A DNA stretch of 64,000 bases from Georgfuchsia toluolica. GTDB taxonomy: Bacteria > Pseudomonadota > Gammaproteobacteria > Burkholderiales > Rhodocyclaceae. Below the pieces are notes generated by a model. It was not told the DNA's origin and searched no databases. It saw nothing but the letters and a program-made list of their open reading frames with translations. Within the stretch, counting starts at the first letter, position 1, and every line of letters starts with the position of its first letter. The translations under genes were made by a program, and so were the position numbers. The stretch covers positions 186,001 to 250,000 of the forward strand of contig NZ_CAJQUM010000001.1 in the NCBI RefSeq assembly GCF_907163265.1. The letters are read 5' to 3'. Below are positions 17,850 through 26,110 of this stretch, in pieces.

Positions 17850-18734
17850 ATGAAATTGCTCCGCTTTAATGACGGTCACATTGGCATCAGTGACGGCAAC
17901 AAGGTCGTCGATGTCACCAGACTATGCGCGTCATCTTTTGACGAATGGCCTCCTGTTGGTATTAACAGGCTGATACGTGACTATCCCTCACTCAGGACCG
18001 AGCTCCAGAACGCGTTGCAATCTGATGCCGGAGTGCCTCTTGAGGCCGTACGCCTGCAGACACCAGTTCCCTGGCCCAATAAGCTCATTGCCTATCCGGT
18101 GAACTATTACGATCACGCCACTGAAATGGCATCGAGGGGCCTGGCCAACCTCCAAGGGTTTTTTCTGAAGGCGAACTCATCCTTGTCGGGCCCGGCCGAT
18201 GCCATCGAGTTGCCGGCGCTACCCGGTCGGGAAGTTCATCATGAGTGTGAAATCGCCCTGGTCATAGGCAAGGAGGGGCGACAAATATCCGTTGAAGATG
18301 CCTTGGACCATCTTTTCGGCTACGCCTGTCTGATCGACGTCACCATACGCGGCAAGGAGGAGCGCGTGATGCGCAAGTCCTACGATAGCTTCACGCCAGT
18401 GGGGCCATGGATTGTTACCGCCGACGAAATTGCCGACCCCTTCAACATCAATATGCGCCTTTGGGTCAACGGCGAATTGCGGCAGCAGGCCAACACCAGG
18501 GACTTGATCGTCAATATTCCCCAGATGATCTCGATCGCCTCGTCTGCCACCACACTCTATCCCGGTGACCTGATCGCCGCAGGTACGCCTGCCGGTGTCG
18601 GACCGATATGGGATGGCGATGTCGTCACCATAGAGGTCGAAGGTGTCGGCCGCATGCGTATCCCGGTTGTTGCCGGTAAGCGGGGTACCAACGTGGTATT
18701 CGCCAAGCCCTATGAGTTCAAGCGCGCTGGGTAA
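17850..18734 (+). CDS. Fumarylacetoacetate hydrolase-family protein (probable fumaryl/maleylpyruvate hydrolase)
   Basis: 294 residues with the FAH C-terminal fold. Metal-ligand acidic residues lie in HHECEIALVIGKEG, with an Asp in CLIDVT. A lysine/tyrosine stretch, RKSYDSFTPVGPW, and the loop AAGTPAGVGP follow. Next to a gentisate dioxygenase-like cupin, it probably hydrolyses the ring-cleavage product to pyruvate and a C4 acid. The start is taken at ATG 17850; a GTG three codons earlier is possible. Gap to the previous stop is 18 nt. Confidence 0.85.
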   Translation: MKLLRFNDGHIGISDGNKVVDVTRLCASSFDEWPPVGINRLIRDYPSLRTELQNALQSDAGVPLEAVRLQTPVPWPNKLIAYPVNYYDHATEMASRGLANLQGFFLKANSSLSGPADAIELPALPGREVHHECEIALVIGKEGRQISVEDALDHLFGYACLIDVTIRGKEERVMRKSYDSFTPVGPWIVTADEIADPFNINMRLWVNGELRQQANTRDLIVNIPQMISIASSATTLYPGDLIAAGTPAGVGPIWDGDVVTIEVEGVGRMRIPVVAGKRGTNVVFAKPYEFKRAG

Positions 18735-18761
18735 TAGATGTCTTGTCGTGGAGCCCGAACA

Positions 18762-19724
18762 ATGAATGACAGTTCGATAGCCAGTCTACAGAACGCCCAA
18801 GGTCTGGATGATCTGTATCCGGTGCTCTCTGCCAATCATCTCACGGCGGGCTGGCACAAGAAAAGGCCTTCACTCTGGAAGGAACCGAGAACAGAGTTTC
18901 AGCCACTCCACTGGCGCTACGAAGTTGGACGACTGGCGCTGGATCAGGCCGGTAGGTGGATAGACACTGAGCTGGCCGAACGCCGCAATCTGCTGTTGTT
19001 CAATCCGGTGGGTGACAACGACTACGATACGGTGCGTACTCTGGTGGCGGCTTACCAAATGATCAAGCCAGGCGAACATGCACGAGCCCATCGGCATACT
19101 GCCAACGCGCTGCGTTTCGTACTGGATGCGGAGCCGGGTGTGTTTAGTGTGGTCAACGGCATCAAGTTGCCGATGATACCCGGGGATGTCTTGCTGACGC
19201 CAGGAGAGTGCTGGCACAGCCACTTCAACGAAAGCGACAGTAACGCCTATTGGATCGACGTGCTTGATGTGCCTTTGGTGCACCTGCTTGAACCAATGTT
19301 TTTCGCAGAGCATCCGGACAAGTATCAGGCTGTGGTTGAGCAACCGGAAGATCACGCATTCTGGTTCCCTCACGCCCGCGTGCAAGCCAACCTGGAGAAT
19401 CTTCCGGCGGTGAATGGGGTACGTCGTCTGATGCTGGGGGCAGGGAAATGCTTTGCCACCACAGACCTGGCCTTTCTCAAACTGGATAAGGGTGCGACAA
19501 GCGGTGTTCGTCGCAGCACAGCGAGCAGGATATTTGCCATTGCCCAGGGCTCTGGTGTTGCTCATCTCGGCACCATCGAGGCGCAATGGCATAAAGGCGA
19601 TGTGCTTGCCGTCCCATCCTGGACATCTTATGAAATTCTCGCCGACGAGGATGCCCTGATCTTCGAAGTAAATGACGAACCAACCCTGCGCAAACTGGGC
19701 TTCTACAAGGAGTCTTGTGCTTGA
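18762..19724 (+). CDS. Gentisate 1,2-dioxygenase-like bicupin
   Basis: 320 residues of the gentisate/salicylate/1-hydroxy-2-naphthoate dioxygenase family. The first cupin supplies Fe(II)-binding histidines in EHARAHRHTANA and a later one in CWHSHFNES. A second, degenerate cupin follows from about residue 215. It cleaves gentisate between C1 and C2 with O2 to maleylpyruvate. ATG 18762 is chosen over 18738 because a GGAG lies a suitable distance upstream. The flavin monooxygenase after it and the FAH hydrolase before it complete a gentisate route. A maleylpyruvate isomerase is not seen. Confidence 0.85.
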   Translation: MNDSSIASLQNAQGLDDLYPVLSANHLTAGWHKKRPSLWKEPRTEFQPLHWRYEVGRLALDQAGRWIDTELAERRNLLLFNPVGDNDYDTVRTLVAAYQMIKPGEHARAHRHTANALRFVLDAEPGVFSVVNGIKLPMIPGDVLLTPGECWHSHFNESDSNAYWIDVLDVPLVHLLEPMFFAEHPDKYQAVVEQPEDHAFWFPHARVQANLENLPAVNGVRRLMLGAGKCFATTDLAFLKLDKGATSGVRRSTASRIFAIAQGSGVAHLGTIEAQWHKGDVLAVPSWTSYEILADEDALIFEVNDEPTLRKLGFYKESCA

Positions 19725-19768
19725 GTAATCAAGCGCGTGGCAACCCTAGTTCGACAAGGAACACTGTG

Positions 19769-20965
19769 ATGAGCAAGCTGAAGGTACTGATTGGGGGCGG
19801 GGGCATCGGTGGCTTGGCCGCCGGCCTCGCCCTTTTGAAACAAGGTGTCGACGTTGAGATATACGAACAAGCGATCGAGTTGAGGGAAGTGGGTGCGGGA
19901 TTACAGATTAGTCCGAATGGGAACCGGGCCCTCAATTTTCTCGGTGTGTTTGAGCAATTGAAACAATTGTCCACGGAGGCCGAGTCCAAGGAAATTCGTC
20001 TTTGGAATACGGGAAAGACCTGGAAATTGTTTGACCTAGGCAAGGAAGCGATCAAGCGTTACGGATTTCCGTACATGACCGTTTATCGCCCCAATCTGCT
20101 TCAGGTATTGGCCGATGCCGTTCGCCAGATCAAACCGGATGCAATACGTCTGGGAGCCCGCTGCATGGGGGTCGAACAGAACGAAAGCCAGGTAACGCTC
20201 GAACTGGATGGTGGAGAAACCTTGGTTGGCGATGCGCTGATCGGCGCCGATGGTGTCCACTCAAGGATACGCGGCGCATTGTTTGGAGTCGACAAGCCTA
20301 AATTCTCCGGTATGGTGGCCTGGCGCACTCTGATCCCGATGAACCTGCTTCCGGCTCACATGGCCCGCAGCGTGGCAACCAACTGGATTGGTCCGGGTGG
20401 GCATGTGGTCCATTACCCACTCAATGGTGGAACGGTAATGAACTTCGTCGGAACGCTGGAAGGTAACTCTTGGACGTCGCCGCCATGGAACGCACCCGCA
20501 ACCGTCGAAGCTTGTACTGAAGCCTTCCAGGGATGGCACGAGGACATACTCGCAATGATCGGCAAGGCGCCATCCATCCTCAAGTGGGCCTTATGCGGCC
20601 GCGATTTTCTCGACCACTGGACGCGCGGGCGCGCCACCCTGTTGGGTGACGCCTGTCACCCAACCCTGCCTTTTCTTGCGCAAGGGGCGGTCTTCACGAT
20701 TGAAGACGCAGTAGTGCTCGGACGTTGCTTCGAAAAATATAGTGACGATATTCCGGTCGCTCTGGCCAGGTATGAAACGGCACGCCTTGATCGCGCCTAC
20801 CGGATGGTACGGGGTGCTGCCGACAACACTTCTCGCTTCCATAATAAGGCGCTAGCGAATCCGCAAGAGGCAGATCGGTTCGTCGCCGATCAGTGGCAGC
20901 AAGCGGCAATCGGCGAACGCTATGATTGGCTGTTCAATTACGACGCCACAAGTGCCGCAGTGTGA
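19769..20965 (+). CDS. FAD-dependent aromatic hydroxylase (3-hydroxybenzoate 6-/salicylate hydroxylase family)
   Basis: 398 residues of group A flavoprotein monooxygenases. The N-terminal FAD site is 'GGGGIGGLAAGLAL', the mid-protein DG motif lies in LIGADGVHSRIRG, and the C-terminal GD motif in LLGDACHPTLPF. ATG 19769 has AAGGA eight bases upstream. It probably uses NAD(P)H and O2 to hydroxylate 3-hydroxybenzoate (to gentisate) or a close analogue, feeding the dioxygenase just upstream. It is the last gene of the operon that starts at 9442. Confidence 0.88.
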   Translation: MSKLKVLIGGGGIGGLAAGLALLKQGVDVEIYEQAIELREVGAGLQISPNGNRALNFLGVFEQLKQLSTEAESKEIRLWNTGKTWKLFDLGKEAIKRYGFPYMTVYRPNLLQVLADAVRQIKPDAIRLGARCMGVEQNESQVTLELDGGETLVGDALIGADGVHSRIRGALFGVDKPKFSGMVAWRTLIPMNLLPAHMARSVATNWIGPGGHVVHYPLNGGTVMNFVGTLEGNSWTSPPWNAPATVEACTEAFQGWHEDILAMIGKAPSILKWALCGRDFLDHWTRGRATLLGDACHPTLPFLAQGAVFTIEDAVVLGRCFEKYSDDIPVALARYETARLDRAYRMVRGAADNTSRFHNKALANPQEADRFVADQWQQAAIGERYDWLFNYDATSAAV

Positions 20966-21202
20966 GGAGGACTCAAGCGAATGAATTTTCTGATCGCGGT
21001 AAGGCGGCATCACTTGAGTGAGGGATTGCAGCGATGCCAGCGAGGTACAAAAGCTGATTATTGGTCGCACAGTTCTGAAGAACCGCTTGCAGTGCCATTA
21101 GCCATTGCAATTACTTGGTCAACGTGTCATCTGGAAATGAATGAACCGTCATTTTGCTAATCTGACGGTATCAGCTTTGGGGTGATGAGATAAGGCGTAT
21201 AG

Positions 21203-21268
21203 GTGGTTATTGTGATTGGAGCCGCATGGGGCATCGGCTAGGCAATGACCGACAGGTGGGTGGACACG
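21203..21268 (+). pseudogene. Short SDR N-terminal remnant in the 20966-21299 gap
   Basis: Reading from 21203 gives V-V-I-V-I-G-A-A-W-G-I-G, then a stop. This resembles the TGxxxGxG nucleotide-binding start of short-chain dehydrogenases, and no further SDR sequence follows. I see no other gene in 20966-21299. The fragment is too short to be certain. Confidence 0.35.
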
Positions 21269-21299
21269 ATTTTCTAAAATGTTTCTAACGGAGATGGAT

Positions 21300-22928
21300 A
21301 TGAAAGATGTTTTTCTGGGGCCGGAGCGCCTTGAACTTGAGCGTCATCGCGGCGTCTGGCCAGACCTGGTGATCAGTGAGTACTTTGACCGCTGGGTAGT
21401 GGAGAAGCCGGAAGCCACGGCAATCGTTGCCTTTCGCGAGGAAGATGGCACAACGACGCGTCTGAGTTGGCGCCAGCTTGGTGCGATGGTCTCCAGAATT
21501 GCTGCTGGGCTGGCAATGCGCGGCGTGGCAAAGGGCGACGTGGTTTCCTTCCAGCTGCCCAACTGGTGGCAGTTCGTCGCTGTGCATCTGGCCTGTGTGC
21601 GTATTGGTGCCATCAGCAACCCCTTGATGCCGATTTTCCGCATGCGCGAGATGAGCTTCATGGTCAAGCACGCCGAAACCAAGGTGCTGATCGTACCGCA
21701 GCGCTTCCGCGGTTTCGATCATGCGAACTTGGCCAGAGAATTGCAGGAACTATTGCCGACCCTGCGCCACGTCATCGTGATCGATGGCGAGCGCGATGAC
21801 GCCTTCGAGGTAGCCTTCGGCCAGATTAATGATCCTCCGGCGAATGACATGACGGCAGGCACGGCGCTCAAACCGAACGACGTCATGCAGCTGTTATTTA
21901 CCTCCGGCACGACCGGCGAGCCCAAAGGCGTGTTGCATACCTCCAACACCCTGAATGGCGTCATTATGCAATTCATCCAGCGCATGCAGCTGAACGGTGA
22001 CGACATCCTCTTCATGCCATCCCCCCTTGCGCATCAGGTCGGCTTCTCCTACGGCCTTACAGTGGCCATGATTTTGGGCGCCCCGCTAGTTTTGCTTGAT
22101 GTCTGGAACGTGGCCCGCGCTGTTGACTTGATAGAAGCGCATGGGCCCACCTATATCTTCGCCGCAACGCCCTTCCTGGCCGACCTGGCGAATTTCCCCG
22201 ACATCGAAAAACGCCGGCTGGATGCCCTTCGCCTGTTTGTCTCATCGGGCGCGCCTATCCCACCGGTGGTGGTCAAACGGGCAGAACAAAAGCTGAACGC
22301 CAAAGTGATTTCCTCGTGGGGGATGACCGAGTGTTGCTCGGCAACCCAAACCCTGTTGTCAGACCACAAGGCGCATGATTCGGACGGTTGCGCCTTGCCC
22401 GGCGTCGAGGTGCGCATCGCCGCAGCCGACGGCAAGGAAGCGCCGCGCGGCGAACCCGGATCGCTGCAGTTTCGCGGCGCCTCGCTGTTTGTCGGCTACC
22501 TCAAGCGGCCGCACTTGTATGCGCTGGACGAAGAGGGCTGGTTCGACAGCGGCGATATCGCGAGCATGGACGAGGAAGGGTACATTCGCATCTGCGGTCG
22601 CAATAAAGACATCATCATCCGCGGCGGCGAGAACATTCCGGTGGTGGAGGTGGAGAGCGCCATTTACAAAATGCCCCAGATCACCGATGTGGCCATCGTC
22701 GCCATACCCGATCCGCGGATACAGGAACGCGCCTGTGCCTTCATTACTTTGCGTCCAGGGCAACGGCTGAGCCTGGATGACATCAAGTCACACCTCGCCA
22801 GTGAGGGACTTTCCAAGCACTTCTGGCCAGAGCGACTGGAGATCATCGAGGAGATGCCGCGGACCCCGACGGGGAAGATCCAGAAGTTCGTGCTGCGCGA
22901 ACTCGCCAAGGAGTTGGCTGCTGCATGA
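21300..22928 (+). CDS. AMP-forming acyl-CoA ligase (cyclohexanecarboxylate/aromatic acid-CoA ligase-like)
   Basis: 542 residues of the ANL superfamily. The ATP loop is FTSGTTGEPKGV, the A5 motif SSWGMTECC, the hinge GRNKDIIIRGGENI, and the C-terminal catalytic lysine motif PTGKIQKF. It activates a carboxylic acid to its CoA thioester via an acyl-AMP. ATG 21300 has an ACGGAG about seven bases upstream; ATG 21279 is possible. It stands alone between two operons. It is a good candidate to supply CoA thioesters to the downstream hydratase/lyase or the molybdoenzymes; the exact acid is unknown. Confidence 0.86.
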   Translation: MKDVFLGPERLELERHRGVWPDLVISEYFDRWVVEKPEATAIVAFREEDGTTTRLSWRQLGAMVSRIAAGLAMRGVAKGDVVSFQLPNWWQFVAVHLACVRIGAISNPLMPIFRMREMSFMVKHAETKVLIVPQRFRGFDHANLARELQELLPTLRHVIVIDGERDDAFEVAFGQINDPPANDMTAGTALKPNDVMQLLFTSGTTGEPKGVLHTSNTLNGVIMQFIQRMQLNGDDILFMPSPLAHQVGFSYGLTVAMILGAPLVLLDVWNVARAVDLIEAHGPTYIFAATPFLADLANFPDIEKRRLDALRLFVSSGAPIPPVVVKRAEQKLNAKVISSWGMTECCSATQTLLSDHKAHDSDGCALPGVEVRIAAADGKEAPRGEPGSLQFRGASLFVGYLKRPHLYALDEEGWFDSGDIASMDEEGYIRICGRNKDIIIRGGENIPVVEVESAIYKMPQITDVAIVAIPDPRIQERACAFITLRPGQRLSLDDIKSHLASEGLSKHFWPERLEIIEEMPRTPTGKIQKFVLRELAKELAAA

Positions 22929-23085
22929 GGCACTGCTCTGTGCTTAGGCAGCGGTCAGCGGCATCGACGTGTTTCGCGGTTTTCACGCCATGACATTTGG
23001 CTTCCACCCCGCCAAAAACTTTTTTGTACCCTATGCTCACAAAATCATTGCGTCAACATTCTTCGCGTGGTAGGATTTGATCGCA

Positions 23086-23104
23086 ATATCAGGTTACCTG
23101 ATAT
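23086..23104. promoter_or_regulatory. Perfect 19-bp palindromic operator upstream of the hydratase/lyase operon
   Basis: ATATCAGGT-T-ACCTGATAT is a perfect 9-bp inverted repeat around one base, 41 nt before the hydratase/lyase start. It has the size and symmetry of a MarR- or TetR-type repressor site. Hydroxycinnamate operons are commonly controlled by MarR-type repressors that respond to the CoA thioester. No regulator gene lies next to it. Confidence 0.6.
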
Positions 23105-23144
23105 CAAGTAGGCTGATGACTTCAACCAATGACACGAGGATGAA

Positions 23145-24002
23145 ATGAACATGAAGATGATGAACGCTTCGACCCCTTCGGTTCCGGGCGGGGATAACGT
23201 GAAAGTAGAGTTTGAAGACGGCATTGCCTGGGTGAAGCTCAACCGCCCCACCAAGCGCAATGCCATGGACCTCAACATGTCGACTGAAATGAACAATGTT
23301 CTCGACAGCCTCGAGCTCGATGATCGCTGTGGCGTCGTCGTCCTTACCGGCGAGGGTGAAGCGTTCTCCGCGGGCATGGACCTGCAGGGCTTCTTCCGGG
23401 CGACGGACGTCATGTCGGATGTTGAACGCCTGCGCGCGCAGCGCGAAAATCGCAACTGGCAATGGCGCAAGCTCATGTGGTACGGCAAGCCCACCATTGC
23501 CATGGTCAATGGCTGGTGCTTCGGCGGCGCCTTTACGCCCCTGATCTGCTGCGATCTGGCCTACGCCGATCAGGACGCGGTTTTTGGCCTGTCCGAGGTG
23601 AATTGGGGCATCATCCCGGGCGGCGTCGTGCCGAAGGCGCTGTCGACCCTCGTCAATCACCGCGAGGCGCTCTATTACATGATGACCGGCGAGAAATTCG
23701 ACGGGCGCGAAGCCGAACGCATTGGCATCATCAACAAGGCTTTCCCCAAGGAGGAACTCGTCGCGAAGACGCGCGCGTTGGCCAGGAACCTGCTCGGCAA
23801 GAATCCCCTCGTGCTTCGCGCGACCAAGATTTCCTACAAGCACATTCTGGAAATGTCATGGGAGGGTGCGGCCGAGTATCTGTCGGCAAAGGGCGATCAG
23901 ACCACCGCTGCCGATCCGGAAAGCGGTCGCGCACAGGGCATGAAGCAGTTTCTTGACGACAAGACCTATAAGCCCGGTCTCGGCAACTACGAGCGCAAAT
24001 GA
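23145..24002 (+). CDS. Hydroxycinnamoyl-CoA hydratase/lyase (feruloyl-CoA hydratase-aldolase)
   Basis: 285 residues of the crotonase fold, closely matching p-hydroxycinnamoyl-CoA hydratase/lyase. It hydrates the CoA thioester and then splits it by retro-aldol cleavage into an aromatic aldehyde and acetyl-CoA. Landmarks are AFSAGMDLQGFF (oxyanion region), NGWCFGGAF, and Glu151 in GLSEVNWGI, which corresponds to the catalytic Glu of the Pseudomonas enzyme. The serine of that enzyme's FSPL segment is Thr131 here. The C-terminal GMKQFLDDKTYKPGL is characteristic. Its stop overlaps the next start (ATGA). First gene of the 23145-31387 operon. Confidence 0.9.
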   Translation: MNMKMMNASTPSVPGGDNVKVEFEDGIAWVKLNRPTKRNAMDLNMSTEMNNVLDSLELDDRCGVVVLTGEGEAFSAGMDLQGFFRATDVMSDVERLRAQRENRNWQWRKLMWYGKPTIAMVNGWCFGGAFTPLICCDLAYADQDAVFGLSEVNWGIIPGGVVPKALSTLVNHREALYYMMTGEKFDGREAERIGIINKAFPKEELVAKTRALARNLLGKNPLVLRATKISYKHILEMSWEGAAEYLSAKGDQTTAADPESGRAQGMKQFLDDKTYKPGLGNYERK

Positions 24003-26098
24003 CAGCAACTCGCTCGCCGATGGACCGCCTGTTGCGCCCCCGCTCGGTGGCGGTAGCAGGCATGTCCACCAAACCCGGATCTCTGGGTGGAGCGGTTCTG
24101 GCAAACCTGGAGCGATTCGCCTTCAAGGGTGATATCTGTCTTATCCATCCGACGCGCAGCGAAATAGCCGGGCGTCGCTGCGTGCCGGACACCAGCTCGC
24201 TGCCCGAGGGCATAGACTGCGTCGTGCTCGCCATTCCTGCCAAGGCAATACTCGCGGCCGTAAAGGGATGTGCCCTGCGCAAGGTGGGTGGAGTGATCAT
24301 TTTTTCGGGTGGTTTCGCGGAATTGGGCGATGAAGGCCGCGCTGCCCAGGAGGAGATCGCCGCCATCTCCAGAAGCGCCGGGATGGTGATCGAAGGGCCG
24401 AACTGCCTGGGTATGCTCAATTATGCCGATGGCGTTCCGCTGACCTTCAGCGCGACGGAACCGCGCCCACCGTCGACCCCGGGGATCGGCCTCATCTCCC
24501 AAAGTGGCGCCATGGCCGCAGCCATCCGCGCTGCGCTGCACGGTCGCAATCTGGATATTTCGTTCTCCATCTCCACCGGTAACGAGGCCTGCACCGGCGC
24601 TGAAGATTTTGTCAACTATCTGCTTGAAGACAGCCAGACGCGCGTCATTGTCCTGGTCGCGGAGCAATTCAGGGATCCGCGACGCTTCGTTGCCCTGGCT
24701 GCGCGTGCCCGGGAACTGGGGAAACCTATCCTGCTGTTGCATCCGGGCAAGTCGGCCGAAGCCCGCCAGGCGGCAGAGACCCACACCGGAGCGATGACTG
24801 GCGACTATGTGGTGATGCGCACCGTCGTCGAAAGCCATGGTGTCCTCGTCGTCGACACCATGGAGGAATTGGTGGATGCCGCCGAGATGGTAGTGCGCTG
24901 CAAGGTACTGCCGCACGGAGGAGTAGCCGTGCTGGGAGAATCGGGCGCCTTCAAGGCTATGACATTCGACTATTGCGCGGAACTCGGCTTGCCCTTGCCG
25001 CAGCCGACGGGTGCCGCCGCAGAGGCGATCGCGGTGGTGGCGCCGAACCTCATCATGCCGTCCAATCCACTCGATCTCACCGCCCAGCCGCTGGTCGATC
25101 CCGGCATCTACGCAAAGACCATCGAGCCGCTCCTTACCGACGCGCGCTGTGGCAGCGTCCTGGTCTCCATCATTCTCTCCAGCGACCAGATGGCGCGGCT
25201 CAAGATGCCGCCGGTGGTGGACGTGGTGCGCCACTTTGCGCCGCAGCGCGCCATGATCTTTGCCATGCTGGGCGAAGACACGCCGATTCCGCAGGAGTAC
25301 ATAGACGAAATCCGGCAAGCCGGCGTTCCCTTCTTTCGCTCGCCCGAGCGTGCCTTGCGCGCAATAGCGACGCTGTCGCGCTGGAAGGATCGCGGCCTGG
25401 CCGTCGGCGAACCCTGCACGTCAGCCGCCGAGCGGCTGCCGACCGGGGTCATACCTGAGTACCGGGCCAAGCGGGTACTGGCCGCCGCCGGCCTGCCGAT
25501 TGCGGCGGGAGAATTGGCCGCGACCCTGGCCGAGGCCCAGGCCGCCGCCGCCCGCATCGGCTACCCGGTGGCGCTAAAAGCCCAGTCCGAGTCCCTTTCG
25601 CACAAGAGTGATGCCGGCGGCGTCATCCTGGGTATCGACAGTGCCGACGCCCTGGCCGCCGGATGGCAGCAGTTGCACCGGAATCTCGACAAGGCGGCGC
25701 CGGGTGTGTCTCTGGAAGGCGTTCTCGTCGAGCGGATGGGGCGCAAGGGCGTGGAACTCATCGTTGGTGCCAAGAACGACCGCGACTGGGGGCCCGTACT
25801 CATGATCGGGATGGGCGGAACCGCCGCGGAGGCGTTTGGCGACATGCGCGTGCTGCCCGTCTGCAGTTCTGAAGCGCAAATCGTCGACCAGTTGCGCAAG
25901 CTGAAAGGCGCCGCCCTGTTGGGTGCGTTTCGCGGTTCGTTGGCGAAGGATTTGCCTGCAGTTGCTAGCGCCGTGCGACAGCTTGGCGACTTTGTCCGAT
26001 CGCATCCGGAGATCGCCGAGATCGACATCAACCCTCTCGTCGTTTACCCGGAAGGACAGGGTGTCCTGGCGCTCGATGCCCTGATTCACGTGCGCTGA
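23999..26098 (+). CDS. NDP-forming acyl-CoA synthetase (acetate-CoA ligase, ADP-forming family)
   Basis: 699 residues. A CoA-binding Rossmann domain (~1-130) and succinyl-CoA-ligase-like domains (~150-455) carry the conserved His262 (THTGAMTGD), the likely phosphohistidine. A C-terminal ATP-grasp domain starts near residue 480 (EYRAKRVLAAAGLP). The enzyme interconverts acyl-CoA and acid with ADP/ATP. Beside a hydroxycinnamoyl-CoA lyase, it probably activates the phenylpropenoic acid, or recovers ATP from an acyl-CoA product. It overlaps the lyase gene by 4 nt and the next gene follows after 12 nt. Confidence 0.85.
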   Translation: MTATRSPMDRLLRPRSVAVAGMSTKPGSLGGAVLANLERFAFKGDICLIHPTRSEIAGRRCVPDTSSLPEGIDCVVLAIPAKAILAAVKGCALRKVGGVIIFSGGFAELGDEGRAAQEEIAAISRSAGMVIEGPNCLGMLNYADGVPLTFSATEPRPPSTPGIGLISQSGAMAAAIRAALHGRNLDISFSISTGNEACTGAEDFVNYLLEDSQTRVIVLVAEQFRDPRRFVALAARARELGKPILLLHPGKSAEARQAAETHTGAMTGDYVVMRTVVESHGVLVVDTMEELVDAAEMVVRCKVLPHGGVAVLGESGAFKAMTFDYCAELGLPLPQPTGAAAEAIAVVAPNLIMPSNPLDLTAQPLVDPGIYAKTIEPLLTDARCGSVLVSIILSSDQMARLKMPPVVDVVRHFAPQRAMIFAMLGEDTPIPQEYIDEIRQAGVPFFRSPERALRAIATLSRWKDRGLAVGEPCTSAAERLPTGVIPEYRAKRVLAAAGLPIAAGELAATLAEAQAAAARIGYPVALKAQSESLSHKSDAGGVILGIDSADALAAGWQQLHRNLDKAAPGVSLEGVLVERMGRKGVELIVGAKNDRDWGPVLMIGMGGTAAEAFGDMRVLPVCSSEAQIVDQLRKLKGAALLGAFRGSLAKDLPAVASAVRQLGDFVRSHPEIAEIDINPLVVYPEGQGVLALDALIHVR

Positions 26099-26110
26099 AA
26101 GGAGCAAGAC

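Noticed and set aside
23987-25318. A 443-codon antisense frame
   Set aside because: It lies opposite the NDP-forming synthetase, is rich in His/Arg/Gly as shadow frames are, and has no recognisable motif.
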